Origin: Castellaniella sp034674885
Lineage (GTDB): Bacteria; Pseudomonadota; Gammaproteobacteria; Burkholderiales; Burkholderiaceae_B
Assembly (NCBI RefSeq): GCF_034674885.1
Contig: NZ_JAUCDS010000017.1
Coordinates: forward strand, 1-64,000
Direction of reading: 5' to 3'
DNA: 64,000 nucleotides
This document shows, piece after piece, positions 19,109 to 27,201 of this stretch. Under the pieces are notes generated by a model. That model was not told where the DNA came from, did not search any database, and worked only from the letters and a program-made list of their open reading frames with translations. A program made the position numbers and the translations under genes. The number at the start of each line of letters is the position of its first letter. Position 1 is the first letter of the stretch.

Positions 19109-20703
19109 GATCCAGACCTCCCGCACGCGGGCTCACGCGGGCTCCAGGCCGGTGGCACGGCATCGCGACCAGCCCCCGCCCATGCGGCGGGCCAGAATCT
19201 CAATACCCAGTAGGTGTAGCCCTCGTCCATGTAGAAGCCGGCATACACCCAACGGCGCACGGCCACGACCGCACGGGGCCGCAGCTGGAACGTCACCATC
19301 CCCAGATACATCAGCCCCATGCCGACCAGGGCGACCACGCCGGCCGCAGCCAGGGGGTCATTGCGTACCCCCAGCGGCGCGTGGTCCATGACACCTGCCG
19401 CGAGCGTCAGGCCGGCGGCCATCGCCCCCGCCGTCGCCAGCCGCGCGAAGACCGCTGCGGACCGACCTGATTCCAGTTTCGGCACCCACAGCAGCGGCGC
19501 CCAGGCCAGCGCCAGCACAGCGCTCCACCACCACGGCCAGGCCTGATCCCCCACCGCGGCCTGCAGTGCGAAGACAACGCCCAGCGAGACCGGCACGGCC
19601 AGGACCATGCTCAAGCCTGAATTGCGGACCTCGGCCGTCATGAGCTTGCGTTCGCAGTCGCGAACGGCGCTGGACGCGTTCAGGAAATTGTGGGCCTTGT
19701 ACAGCGAATGGCCCAGCAAATGCAGGGCCGCGAACAGATACAGGCCCAGTCCACATTCCAGCAGCATGAAGCCCATCTGGGCGATCGTGGACCAGGCCAG
19801 GTGCACCTTCTGGCTGACGCGGGTCAACAGCACCAGGCCTGCCACCGTGGCCGAGACCAGCCCGAAGATCACCAGCAGCCAGCGCGCAGCCAACGATACG
19901 CCCAGCAAAGGCGCGAACAGCACCAGCACGTACCCGCCCAGATTGACCACACCCGCGTGCAGCAGGGCGGACACCGGCGTGGGCGCCTCCATCACCTGGA
20001 CCAGCCAGCCATGCACGGGCATCAGGGCCGTGCGGGCAATGACGGCCAGCGCCAGGCACGCGCCGCTCCAGGCCAGCGCGGCAGACGCATGCCCCGCCGC
20101 AATGTGCGCCCACAGGGCGGACAGGGACCCGCTGCCCACCTGCGACCATGCCAGCAGGGCTGCCAGGATCAGCAGTGCATCGGCCGCGCGGTCGGTCACC
20201 CGTTTTTTATGCGCCGCCAGCAAGGCGAACGGCCGATCCTCGTAGAAGCACAGCAGCGCATGCATCGCATGCCCGATGGCTGCCCAGGCGGCAATCAGGA
20301 CGATCCAGTGATCGGCCAGCAGCAGCAGGTGCACGGCGGCCAGCACCGCCCCCAGGGCAGCGATGTACACCGGTTGACGTGGCTCGCCTTTCAGATGATT
20401 GGCGGAATACAGGCCGATGGCCGCACCCAGCAACTGCACCAGCAGGCTGACCCAGGCGCCGAACGGATTGACGGCCAGCCAGTCGCCCAGCACCGGGCTG
20501 GCAGCACCGGAGTCCGTCATCCACACCAGTTCTGACGCCACCCCGGCCAGCGAGAACGCCAGTGCGACAAGCGCCAGCAGATTGAACTGCCGCCACCGAC
20601 GCTGCACGGGCGCACGACCCAGCCCCGCCCAAACGGCAACGCCGGCCATCAGGATGACCGGCGCCAGCGCACATACGGCATTCAACCATTTCAACAGATC
20701 CAA
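19105..20703 (-). CDS. dabB: DabB-type proton/cation-conducting membrane subunit
   Basis: A 532-residue, strongly hydrophobic relative of the antiporter-like NuoL/MrpA subunits. The central LMPVHGWLVQVMEAPTPVSALLHAGVVNLGGYV is the diagnostic proton-channel motif of this family. With DabA it forms the DAB complex for dissolved inorganic carbon. The reading frame begins at a TTG (20703) with GGAG about nine bases upstream. The next possible starts would cut into the first membrane helix, so TTG is likely. It is transcribed divergently from a LysR gene across 107 bases. Confidence 0.93.
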   Translation of the reverse strand: MDLLKWLNAVCALAPVILMAGVAVWAGLGRAPVQRRWRQFNLLALVALAFSLAGVASELVWMTDSGAASPVLGDWLAVNPFGAWVSLLVQLLGAAIGLYSANHLKGEPRQPVYIAALGAVLAAVHLLLLADHWIVLIAAWAAIGHAMHALLCFYEDRPFALLAAHKKRVTDRAADALLILAALLAWSQVGSGSLSALWAHIAAGHASAALAWSGACLALAVIARTALMPVHGWLVQVMEAPTPVSALLHAGVVNLGGYVLVLFAPLLGVSLAARWLLVIFGLVSATVAGLVLLTRVSQKVHLAWSTIAQMGFMLLECGLGLYLFAALHLLGHSLYKAHNFLNASSAVRDCERKLMTAEVRNSGLSMVLAVPVSLGVVFALQAAVGDQAWPWWWSAVLALAWAPLLWVPKLESGRSAAVFARLATAGAMAAGLTLAAGVMDHAPLGVRNDPLAAAGVVALVGMGLMYLGMVTFQLRPRAVVAVRRWVYAGFYMDEGYTYWVLRFWPAAWAGAGRDAVPPAWSPREPACGRSGS

Positions 20704-20733
20704 CTCGCGTACTCCAGAAAAGACGGCAAAATC

Positions 20734-20745
20734 AATACGCGTATT
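20734..20745. promoter_or_regulatory. Palindrome in dabB-lysR divergent promoter
   Basis: AATACGCGTATT is a 12-base perfect palindrome. It lies in the AT-rich gap between dabB and the LysR gene, 31-42 bases upstream of dabB. It contains ATAC-N2-GTAT, resembling the dyads bound by LysR-type regulators. Function is inferred from position only. Confidence 0.45.
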
Positions 20746-20810
20746 CTTGGATTTTTTATATCTTCTGTAAATTACATTTATAATATTGGAAGGTTCTATA
20801 AAACAGAACG

Positions 20811-21743
20811 ATGAACATCAACCAGCTGAATTTCAAGCACCTGTTCTACTTCTGGCGCGTCGCCAAAACCGGGGCCCTCACCCACGCAGCCGAACAGATC
20901 CATACGTCCCAGTCCGCCCTCTCCACGCAAATCAAGCAGTTGGAGAACCGACTGGGCACGCCGTTGTTCGACCGCCAGGGGCGCCACCTGGAACTCACCG
21001 CGACCGGCCAGCAGGTCTTCGCCTATGCCGAAAGCATTTTCGGGCTGGGCGAACAGATGCTGGGATGGCTGGAAGGCCGCGAAGCAGGCGCCACCCGAGT
21101 GCGCGTGGGCAGCGTATCGACCATGTCGCGCAACTTCCAGGTCAACTGGCTGCGCCCTCTGTTCCATGATCCGAACATCATCCTGTCCGTGGATTCGGGA
21201 TCGCTGCAGGCCTTGGTCGAGCGCCTGCTGCGCCATCAGCTGGACGTAGTGCTCGCCAACGAACCGGTCCCATCCGATTCCACCCGTCCGGTGTCCTCGC
21301 GATTCCTCGGCAGCCAGGTCATTTCCCTGGTCGGCCGCGCCGATCGCTGGGCAGGCACCACGCTGCGTGTCCCGGAAGACCTGGACGACATCGAAATGGC
21401 CATGCCCAGCATGCGTCACAGTGTGCGTCCGCAGTTCGATGCATTATGCTTTTCAGCTGGGGTGCAGCCCAGGGTGCGCGCCGAGATCGATGACATGACG
21501 ATGTTGCGGCTGATCGCCCGAGACAGCGGCTGGATCACGGTACTGCCCGAAGTGGTCGTACAGGACGAACTGCACTCGGGCGAACTCACGCACGTGGGCC
21601 ATTCCTCGCAACTGACCGAACATTTCTACGCCATCACCGTTCAACACGGCCACCTGGCAGGCCCCCTGAAGCAGCTGCTGTCGCGCGCTGCGGCCGGGGA
21701 CATCCTGGGGGCCTCCACACCCGACTCTTCCGTCCCTCTCTAA
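20811..21743 (+). CDS. LysR-family regulator of the dab genes
   Basis: A 310-residue LysR-type regulator. The winged helix occupies residues 1-65 (LNFKHLFYFWRVAKTGALTH, then AAEQIHTSQSALSTQIKQLE). A two-lobed effector-binding domain follows from about residue 95. The opening MNINQLNFKHLFYFW with SQSALSTQIKQLENRLG resembles the NhaR-like group. It lies between divergent dabBA and a co-directional carbonic anhydrase gene 17 bases downstream, so it probably controls carbon uptake in response to CO2 or bicarbonate status. That role is inference. Confidence 0.92.
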   Translation: MNINQLNFKHLFYFWRVAKTGALTHAAEQIHTSQSALSTQIKQLENRLGTPLFDRQGRHLELTATGQQVFAYAESIFGLGEQMLGWLEGREAGATRVRVGSVSTMSRNFQVNWLRPLFHDPNIILSVDSGSLQALVERLLRHQLDVVLANEPVPSDSTRPVSSRFLGSQVISLVGRADRWAGTTLRVPEDLDDIEMAMPSMRHSVRPQFDALCFSAGVQPRVRAEIDDMTMLRLIARDSGWITVLPEVVVQDELHSGELTHVGHSSQLTEHFYAITVQHGHLAGPLKQLLSRAAAGDILGASTPDSSVPL

Positions 21744-21760
21744 CCCACAAGGACATCACC

Positions 21761-22396
21761 GTGTTCCCACAACGACTGACCGACGGCTATTCCTCATTCC
21801 TGCACGGGCGTCTTGAAACCGAGCGCGCGCGCTATCTGGACCTGGCGGCATATGGCCAGCATCCGGACATCATGCTGATCAGCTGCGGGGATTCCCGCGT
21901 CGCCCCCGAAACGATCTTCGACGCCGGCCCCGGCGAAATGTTCGTGGTGCGCAACATCGCCGGCATCGTCCCGCCCTGTGACGAAAATCCGGAATCGGCC
22001 TTCCACGGCACCAGCGCCTGCGTGGAATTCGCCGTCAACGCCCTGGAAGTCTCCAACATTGTCGTCATGGGGCACGCCAGTTGCGGCGGCGTGGCAGCCT
22101 ACGCCAACCAGGCCGAACCCCTGTCCAAACCCAACTTCATCGGCACCTGGATGTCGCAGATCAAGCCCGTGGTGGACAAGGTCGGCCCGCGCACAGGCGA
22201 CTACGCCGAGTGGATCCGCAACATGGAATGGGGCGTGGTCGAATACAGCATGAACAACCTGATGACTTTCCCCGCCGTGCGCGAGCGCGTCGAGGCCGGC
22301 AAGCTGACCATCCACGGCGCCTATTTCGGCGTGGCCACAGGTGTGCTGTTCATCCGCAACCCCGATACCGGCGCCTTCGAACCCTACCAGGAATAG
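21761..22396 (+). CDS. Beta-class carbonic anhydrase
   Basis: A 211-residue enzyme with the complete zinc site of beta-carbonic anhydrases: Cys, Asp and Arg in ISCGDSRVAPE, then His and Cys in VMGHASCGGVAA. VVRNIAGIVPP is also conserved. The GTG start follows AAGGA. It is co-transcribed with the LysR gene and clustered with dabBA. It could interconvert bicarbonate taken up by DAB and CO2 in the cytosol. The stop lies four bases from the convergent NUDIX gene. Confidence 0.95.
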   Translation: MFPQRLTDGYSSFLHGRLETERARYLDLAAYGQHPDIMLISCGDSRVAPETIFDAGPGEMFVVRNIAGIVPPCDENPESAFHGTSACVEFAVNALEVSNIVVMGHASCGGVAAYANQAEPLSKPNFIGTWMSQIKPVVDKVGPRTGDYAEWIRNMEWGVVEYSMNNLMTFPAVRERVEAGKLTIHGAYFGVATGVLFIRNPDTGAFEPYQE

Positions 22397-22400
22397 GCCG

Positions 22401-22982
22401 TCACGCCGGGCGCCAGTCCAGCGCCCAGGCGCCGCTGCGCACGTTCTGCAACCACAGCGCGCAGCTCAATGTTTTGGCGTCGGTCACCCCTCCCTGCCGG
22501 CAGGCCGCTGAAAAGTCAGCGTCCGACAGGGTGCAGACGTCCAGGAACTCATCCGCATCCAGGTGACGCTGGCCCGCCTGCAGGCCCCTGGCGAAGAAAA
22601 TATGGATGATTTCCGTTGAGTACGCGATCGCCAGATGCAGCGCGCCGGCATGCGCCCACTGCTCGGCGGTATGGCCGGTTTCTTCCAACAGTTCCCGCTG
22701 CGCGCAGCGCAGGGGATCTTCGCCCGCTTCCAGCTTGCCCGCCGGAAATTCCGTCATGACCTGCCCCACCGGATAGCGGAACTGGCGTTCCAGCAGCACG
22801 TGCGCCTCGTCCAGCAAGGGGATGATGACGACCGCACCGGGATGAATGATGTATTCGCGGGCGGACGTGCTGCCATCAGGCATGCGCACGGTGTCCCGGC
22901 GACCCTTCAGGAAGCTGCCTTCGCACAGGATTTCGCTGGCCACACAGGTTTCCAGCAGATGGCGGTCCGGATTATCCGACAT
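22401..22982 (-). CDS. NUDIX hydrolase (ADP-ribose pyrophosphatase-like)
   Basis: A 193-residue NUDIX protein. The Nudix box GKLEAGEDPLRCAQRELLEE is complete, followed by TGHTA, with Gly, Glu and the REllEE metal site. The spacing and the upstream QFRYPVGQVMTEFPAG strand are typical of ADP-ribose/nucleoside-diphosphate-sugar hydrolases. GGAAGAA precedes the ATG. It begins ten bases after the GGDEF-EAL gene and is probably co-transcribed with it. The exact substrate cannot be read from sequence. Confidence 0.93.
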   Translation of the reverse strand: MSDNPDRHLLETCVASEILCEGSFLKGRRDTVRMPDGSTSAREYIIHPGAVVIIPLLDEAHVLLERQFRYPVGQVMTEFPAGKLEAGEDPLRCAQRELLEETGHTAEQWAHAGALHLAIAYSTEIIHIFFARGLQAGQRHLDADEFLDVCTLSDADFSAACRQGGVTDAKTLSCALWLQNVRSGAWALDWRPA

Positions 22983-22992
22983 GGTTCTTCCT

Positions 22993-25293
22993 TCAGGTGA
23001 CGATGGCGCCTTGCAGCCAGGCGGCCGCCTGGTCTTCCGGCATGGGCCGCCCGATCCCGTAGCCCTGGCCCACGTCGCAACCCAGGTCGCGCAGCATGTC
23101 GCGCACGGCGCAGGTCTCTATGCCTTCGGCAATCACCTGCAGGCCCAGGGTATGGCTCATCTCGATGATGGATCGCACGATGGCCCGCAGATCCGCATCG
23201 CCCACCATGCCGGCAACGAACGACTGGTCGATCTTCAGCGCGTCGACGGGCAGGCGATTCAGGTAGGCGAACGAAGAATACCCCGTCCCGAAATCGTCGA
23301 TGGACAGACGCACGCCCAGGGCATGCAGGGCATACAGCGTGCGCAGGGACCTGGCCGGGTCGGCCATGATGACGCTTTCAGTGACTTCGAGTTCCAGCAG
23401 GGACGGGTCCAGGCTGTGATGGATCAGGGCATCTTCGACCTGCTGCGGGAAATACTCATCCAGCAGATTGCGGGCTGAAATATTGACGGCCATCACAATC
23501 CCAGGGTGGATGGCCTGCAGGCGCACGCAAGCCGCCACCGCCTGATCCACGACCCAGCGGGTGAACGGGTGGATCAGGTCGCTGACCTCGATGACAGGGA
23601 TGAACTGGGCGGGCGGCACCAGACCGCGTTCCGGGTGCTGCCAGCGCGTCAGCGCCTCGAACCCGACGGGAGTGCCGGCCGCCAACGTCTCGCTGCCCAG
23701 CGCGATCTTCGGCTGCAGATGCAGCAGGAACTGCCCTTGCGCCAGGGCGGCGCGCAGATCGGCCCGCAGCAGCTGACGGTCCTGCACCCGGGCACGATCC
23801 CGGATGTCGAAGACCGCGACGCCCAGGCCCTCGCGCTTGGCACGGCGCATGGCGGTGTCCGCGCAGCGGATCAGTTCGTCGGCGGCATGGGCATGTTCCG
23901 GATAGGCCGCCAGCCCAAAACTGCAGTTGATGCGCACTTGCAGCGCATTCACGGTGAACGGTTCGCGGATGGCTTCCAGCAGACCGCGCACCTGGGCATC
24001 CGCCCGGGCTGGGTCGGCCGTATCGAGCAGGAAGGTGAATTCGTCGCTACCCAGCCGCGCCAGCACGCAGGCAGGGCCCAGATGATCGCGGAACCGGCGA
24101 GCGACCGCCTGCAGCAGCCGATCGCCCACATCGTGCCCCAGCGCGCCGTTGACTTCCTTGAAGCCATCGATGTTGGAGATCACCAGCATCCAGGCCTTGT
24201 CCGGTTCCTGCATCGTCCGCGCCTGCAGGCGATGCAGGATGTCGCCCCGGTTCAGCAGGTTGGTCAGGGAATCATGCGAGGCCTGGTGGGCCAGGGCGCG
24301 CTGCATCAGATTGCCAGCCACCAGCAGCGCCACGCACAGCAGCAGGCCCATGATCACCAGACCGGTCCACAGCGCGCGCCGGGCCTCGGCATACAGGACG
24401 GATTCGGGGATCTCGTAGCGCACGGACAAGCCGTAGGCATCCCCCCGAGGGCCTGCCGGCACGGAATACACGACCCAGCGCGTCCCTGCAGCATCGGAAT
24501 ACGCGCTGCGCTGCAGCCCAGTCTGATCGATGGGATACGGGTCCAGACGTTCTCCCAGGTGGCTGGAATCGCCCGGCACGCGCTGCAGTATGTAACCCTG
24601 ACGGTCCAGGATCCACAGGCGTGCCTGCGGCAGCAGTTCCGGAATGGCCGCCCCGGCCCGCAGGTAGCCCAGGTTCATGCCCGCATAGGCCACCCCGGAA
24701 CTGATGCCGGAATCGCCCGACACGCGCACGGCCAGCACCAGCGTGGGCACACCGGACATGCGGCCGATGATGAAACCGCCCAGGATCACATCCGGCTGTT
24801 CCATGGCAGCATGAAAATAGGATCGATCCCCCAGGAAAGACCCCTGCCGGTCAGGGTCCGGCAGGCCGGAACAGACCTGCCGGCCATCCGCGCCGATCAC
24901 GCCCAGATTCAGGTAGCGCGGCAGATGCGCCAGCAAGGATGTGAAATACCCGCGGCATTCGTGCCAGCGGCCATCGCGCAGCACCGGCGAATTCGACAGG
25001 GACAGCAGCACGTCGCGCGCGTCGTTCAGCAGGGTGCGGTCGTAGGCGGCCGTCACCTGCGCCAGATTTTCCGCCGCCCGGTCGCTGCTGAGCATCAGGC
25101 CCTGGTACTGATGCCAGACGTAATAGCCCAGGCCGCCGATGATGGGAATGGCAGTCGCCAGAACCGCCATGAACAGCCGCAGGCGCAAACTGCCCAGCAA
25201 GCCCGGGCGAAGGTCCGTACGGCTTGCAGAGAAAAAACGCCTCAACGCGCCACCCAATGCGATTTTCCTTGTGCGAGTCCAGCCTGGCAACAA
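22993..25293 (-). CDS. Membrane GGDEF-EAL c-di-GMP signalling protein
   Basis: A 766-residue protein with a membrane segment near residues 35-60, a periplasmic PDC/CHASE-like sensor (about 65-300), a second membrane helix (about 308-328), a GGDEF domain and a C-terminal EAL domain. The cyclase motif reads GSDEF (in ARLGSDEFTFLL), one residue off the consensus, so cyclase activity is doubtful. The EAL domain keeps GFEALTRW, the asparagine in NISARN, LEVTES, DDFGTGYSS and KIDQSFV, so phosphodiesterase activity is likely. The frame opens with TTG at 25293 and the exact N-terminus is uncertain. A NUDIX gene follows in the same operon. Confidence 0.93.
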   Translation of the reverse strand: MLPGWTRTRKIALGGALRRFFSASRTDLRPGLLGSLRLRLFMAVLATAIPIIGGLGYYVWHQYQGLMLSSDRAAENLAQVTAAYDRTLLNDARDVLLSLSNSPVLRDGRWHECRGYFTSLLAHLPRYLNLGVIGADGRQVCSGLPDPDRQGSFLGDRSYFHAAMEQPDVILGGFIIGRMSGVPTLVLAVRVSGDSGISSGVAYAGMNLGYLRAGAAIPELLPQARLWILDRQGYILQRVPGDSSHLGERLDPYPIDQTGLQRSAYSDAAGTRWVVYSVPAGPRGDAYGLSVRYEIPESVLYAEARRALWTGLVIMGLLLCVALLVAGNLMQRALAHQASHDSLTNLLNRGDILHRLQARTMQEPDKAWMLVISNIDGFKEVNGALGHDVGDRLLQAVARRFRDHLGPACVLARLGSDEFTFLLDTADPARADAQVRGLLEAIREPFTVNALQVRINCSFGLAAYPEHAHAADELIRCADTAMRRAKREGLGVAVFDIRDRARVQDRQLLRADLRAALAQGQFLLHLQPKIALGSETLAAGTPVGFEALTRWQHPERGLVPPAQFIPVIEVSDLIHPFTRWVVDQAVAACVRLQAIHPGIVMAVNISARNLLDEYFPQQVEDALIHHSLDPSLLELEVTESVIMADPARSLRTLYALHALGVRLSIDDFGTGYSSFAYLNRLPVDALKIDQSFVAGMVGDADLRAIVRSIIEMSHTLGLQVIAEGIETCAVRDMLRDLGCDVGQGYGIGRPMPEDQAAAWLQGAIVT

Positions 25294-25456
25294 GCCAAGC
25301 CTGCAAACGGTTCAATATACACGGAAACCCGCAGGGCCCGCCCTTCCTTGCGCTTTACTTCAAGCGCACCGCACCCTACAGTCACACTACAAGAAGCAGA
25401 ATCCGGCGAACGGCAACAGACCCAGCCGCATCCTGACCACCAAAGGGGAGACTGCC

Positions 25457-26560
25457 ATGGACATCCAGACGCTGACCTCGTTGTCTGCAGCCCTGTATGA
25501 CGCCTGCTACGATCCAAACGCCTGGCCGCAGGCTGCCCAGGCTCTGCGGGCCAGCCTGAACAGCATGGCGGCCACGCTGGTCGTGCGCCAGGGTGACGGC
25601 TACCGCACGGTGCACAGCGACTGCGATGACGATTACGCGCAGCGCTACTGGCAGGAGTTTTCGGCCCACGATCCCATGCTGACCGGCCCCGGCCCCGGCC
25701 ACGACCAGCACCTGTACTGCGACCAGATGGTCATGGACCGCCGGCACTTCCAGCAGTCAGCGCTCTTTGGCGATTGGCTGCAGCCTCAGGACCGGCACAG
25801 CATCCTGTTGATGAAGATCCCTGGCGAGCACGGCACCGCCGCCATCTTCGCCTTCAATCGCGGGGGATCGCAGCCTATCTACGACACGAGCGACGTGAAG
25901 GCGTATCTCCAGATCCAGCCGCTGCTGGCCCATGCCATCGGACACCTCCAGGCGATCGAACGATTGCGCGCGCTGGCCCATGGCGGCCAGGCTGCCAGAA
26001 CGCAACTGGCCCACCTGATCGTCGACAGTCAACGCCGGATCCTCCAACAAGACGCCGCCACCAATCGGCTGCTGCGGCGCCATGCGGACCTGCTGGGGGA
26101 GCGCCACGGCGCGCTGTGCCTGTTCCAGACGCATGCGGTTCCCGAACTGAACCACGCCATCGGCCAGGCCTGCGCAGGCTCGACTGATTGGCATCGCGGC
26201 GCCTGTCTGCTGCTGCGCGATGCCGCAGGGCAGCCCTGCCTGGCCCTGAGCATCGCCCCCCTGCACGATGCCGGGATGTTCGGCCTGGGCGGAGAACATC
26301 TGGTTTCCATTACCATCCAGGCGCTGCAATTCGACGCCCGGCCCGACGCCCGGCAACATCTGCAGCTTTTGTTCGGCTTCAGCCCGCGCGAAGCCGAACT
26401 GGCATGCGCCCTGGTGCAGGGGCTGTCGCTGCAGGAAATCGCCCTGCTGCGGCACGTCAGCCTGACGACCGTGCGCAGCCAGCTGTCCTGCCTGTTCCGC
26501 AAGACCGGCACGTCCCGACAGGGGCAATTGGTTGCCTTGCTGGCGCGGCTTTCAGGCTGA
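25457..26560 (+). CDS. LuxR-type helix-turn-helix regulator
   Basis: A 367-residue protein with a C-terminal LuxR/FixJ-type helix-turn-helix (about residues 300-365: FSPREAELACALVQGLSLQE then IALLRHVSLTTVRSQLSCLF). The N-terminal 280 residues look like a PAS/GAF-like sensor but carry no motif I can name. ATG 25457 follows GGGGAG. The gene diverges from the GGDEF-EAL gene across 163 bases, so it may regulate it. No autoinducer-synthase gene is nearby, so it need not be a quorum-sensing regulator. Confidence 0.87.
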   Translation: MDIQTLTSLSAALYDACYDPNAWPQAAQALRASLNSMAATLVVRQGDGYRTVHSDCDDDYAQRYWQEFSAHDPMLTGPGPGHDQHLYCDQMVMDRRHFQQSALFGDWLQPQDRHSILLMKIPGEHGTAAIFAFNRGGSQPIYDTSDVKAYLQIQPLLAHAIGHLQAIERLRALAHGGQAARTQLAHLIVDSQRRILQQDAATNRLLRRHADLLGERHGALCLFQTHAVPELNHAIGQACAGSTDWHRGACLLLRDAAGQPCLALSIAPLHDAGMFGLGGEHLVSITIQALQFDARPDARQHLQLLFGFSPREAELACALVQGLSLQEIALLRHVSLTTVRSQLSCLFRKTGTSRQGQLVALLARLSG

Positions 26561-26639
26561 TGCGCCGATAACCAGAACGGGGTTTCCTGTACGGCGCTCT
26601 ACAATGGCCGCATCCTTGACGCATGCCCGGGAATCACCC

Positions 26640-27128
26640 ATGTTCCACCTGTCTCCACAAACCTTCGCCAGCAAGGCCGCCCACTATGCCAGCCTGGCGG
26701 ACCAAGCCCGGCACCTGATCGGCGGCGAACCTGATCTGATCGCCAATGCGGCCAATTTCAGCGCCCTGGTGTTCCACAGCCTGCCTCAGCTGAACTGGGC
26801 GGGCTTCTATCTGTTCGACGGCACGGAACTGGTCGTCGGTCCCTTCCAGGGCAAGCCGGCCTGCATCCGCATTGCCATCGGTTCAGGTGTCTGCGGCACG
26901 GCCGCCCAGACCCGCCAGACCCAGGTCGTGCAGGATGTGAACCAGTTCGACGGCCATATTCCCTGCGACTCGGCATCGCAATCCGAAATCGTCGTGCCGC
27001 TGACGCGCGCCGACGGGTCGCTGCTGGGCGTCTGGGACGTGGACAGTCCCGTGACCGGCCGCTTCGACGAAGACGACCGCGCGGGCATGGAAGCGCTGTG
27101 CCGGGTGTTCATGGAACACCTGGGCTGA
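26640..27128 (+). CDS. msrC: Free methionine-R-sulfoxide reductase (GAF domain)
   Basis: A 162-residue single GAF-domain protein that matches the fRMsr family. Its three conserved cysteines are in KPACIRIA, GVCGTAA and HIPCDSASQSEIVVPL. The family reduces free L-methionine-R-sulfoxide in the cytosol using thioredoxin. The ATG at 26640 gives the usual family length. It may be transcribed with the preceding LuxR gene (79 bases apart). The catalytic cysteines and the SEIVVPL signature make the call secure. Confidence 0.92.
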   Translation: MFHLSPQTFASKAAHYASLADQARHLIGGEPDLIANAANFSALVFHSLPQLNWAGFYLFDGTELVVGPFQGKPACIRIAIGSGVCGTAAQTRQTQVVQDVNQFDGHIPCDSASQSEIVVPLTRADGSLLGVWDVDSPVTGRFDEDDRAGMEALCRVFMEHLG

Positions 27129-27140
27129 CGCAGTACACCT

Positions 27141-27185
27141 GCCCGATGCAACGCCGCCCGCGCGCCGGCCGGCATTGCATCGGGC
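27141..27185. terminator. Bidirectional terminator-like hairpin
   Basis: GCCCGATGCAA (27141-27151) and TTGCATCGGGC (27175-27185) form eleven perfect pairs between the convergent msrC and TonB-receptor genes. The loop is GC-rich and there is no clear T tract on either strand. Confidence 0.5.
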
Positions 27186-27201
27186 ACGCATCGCGGGCGG
27201 A

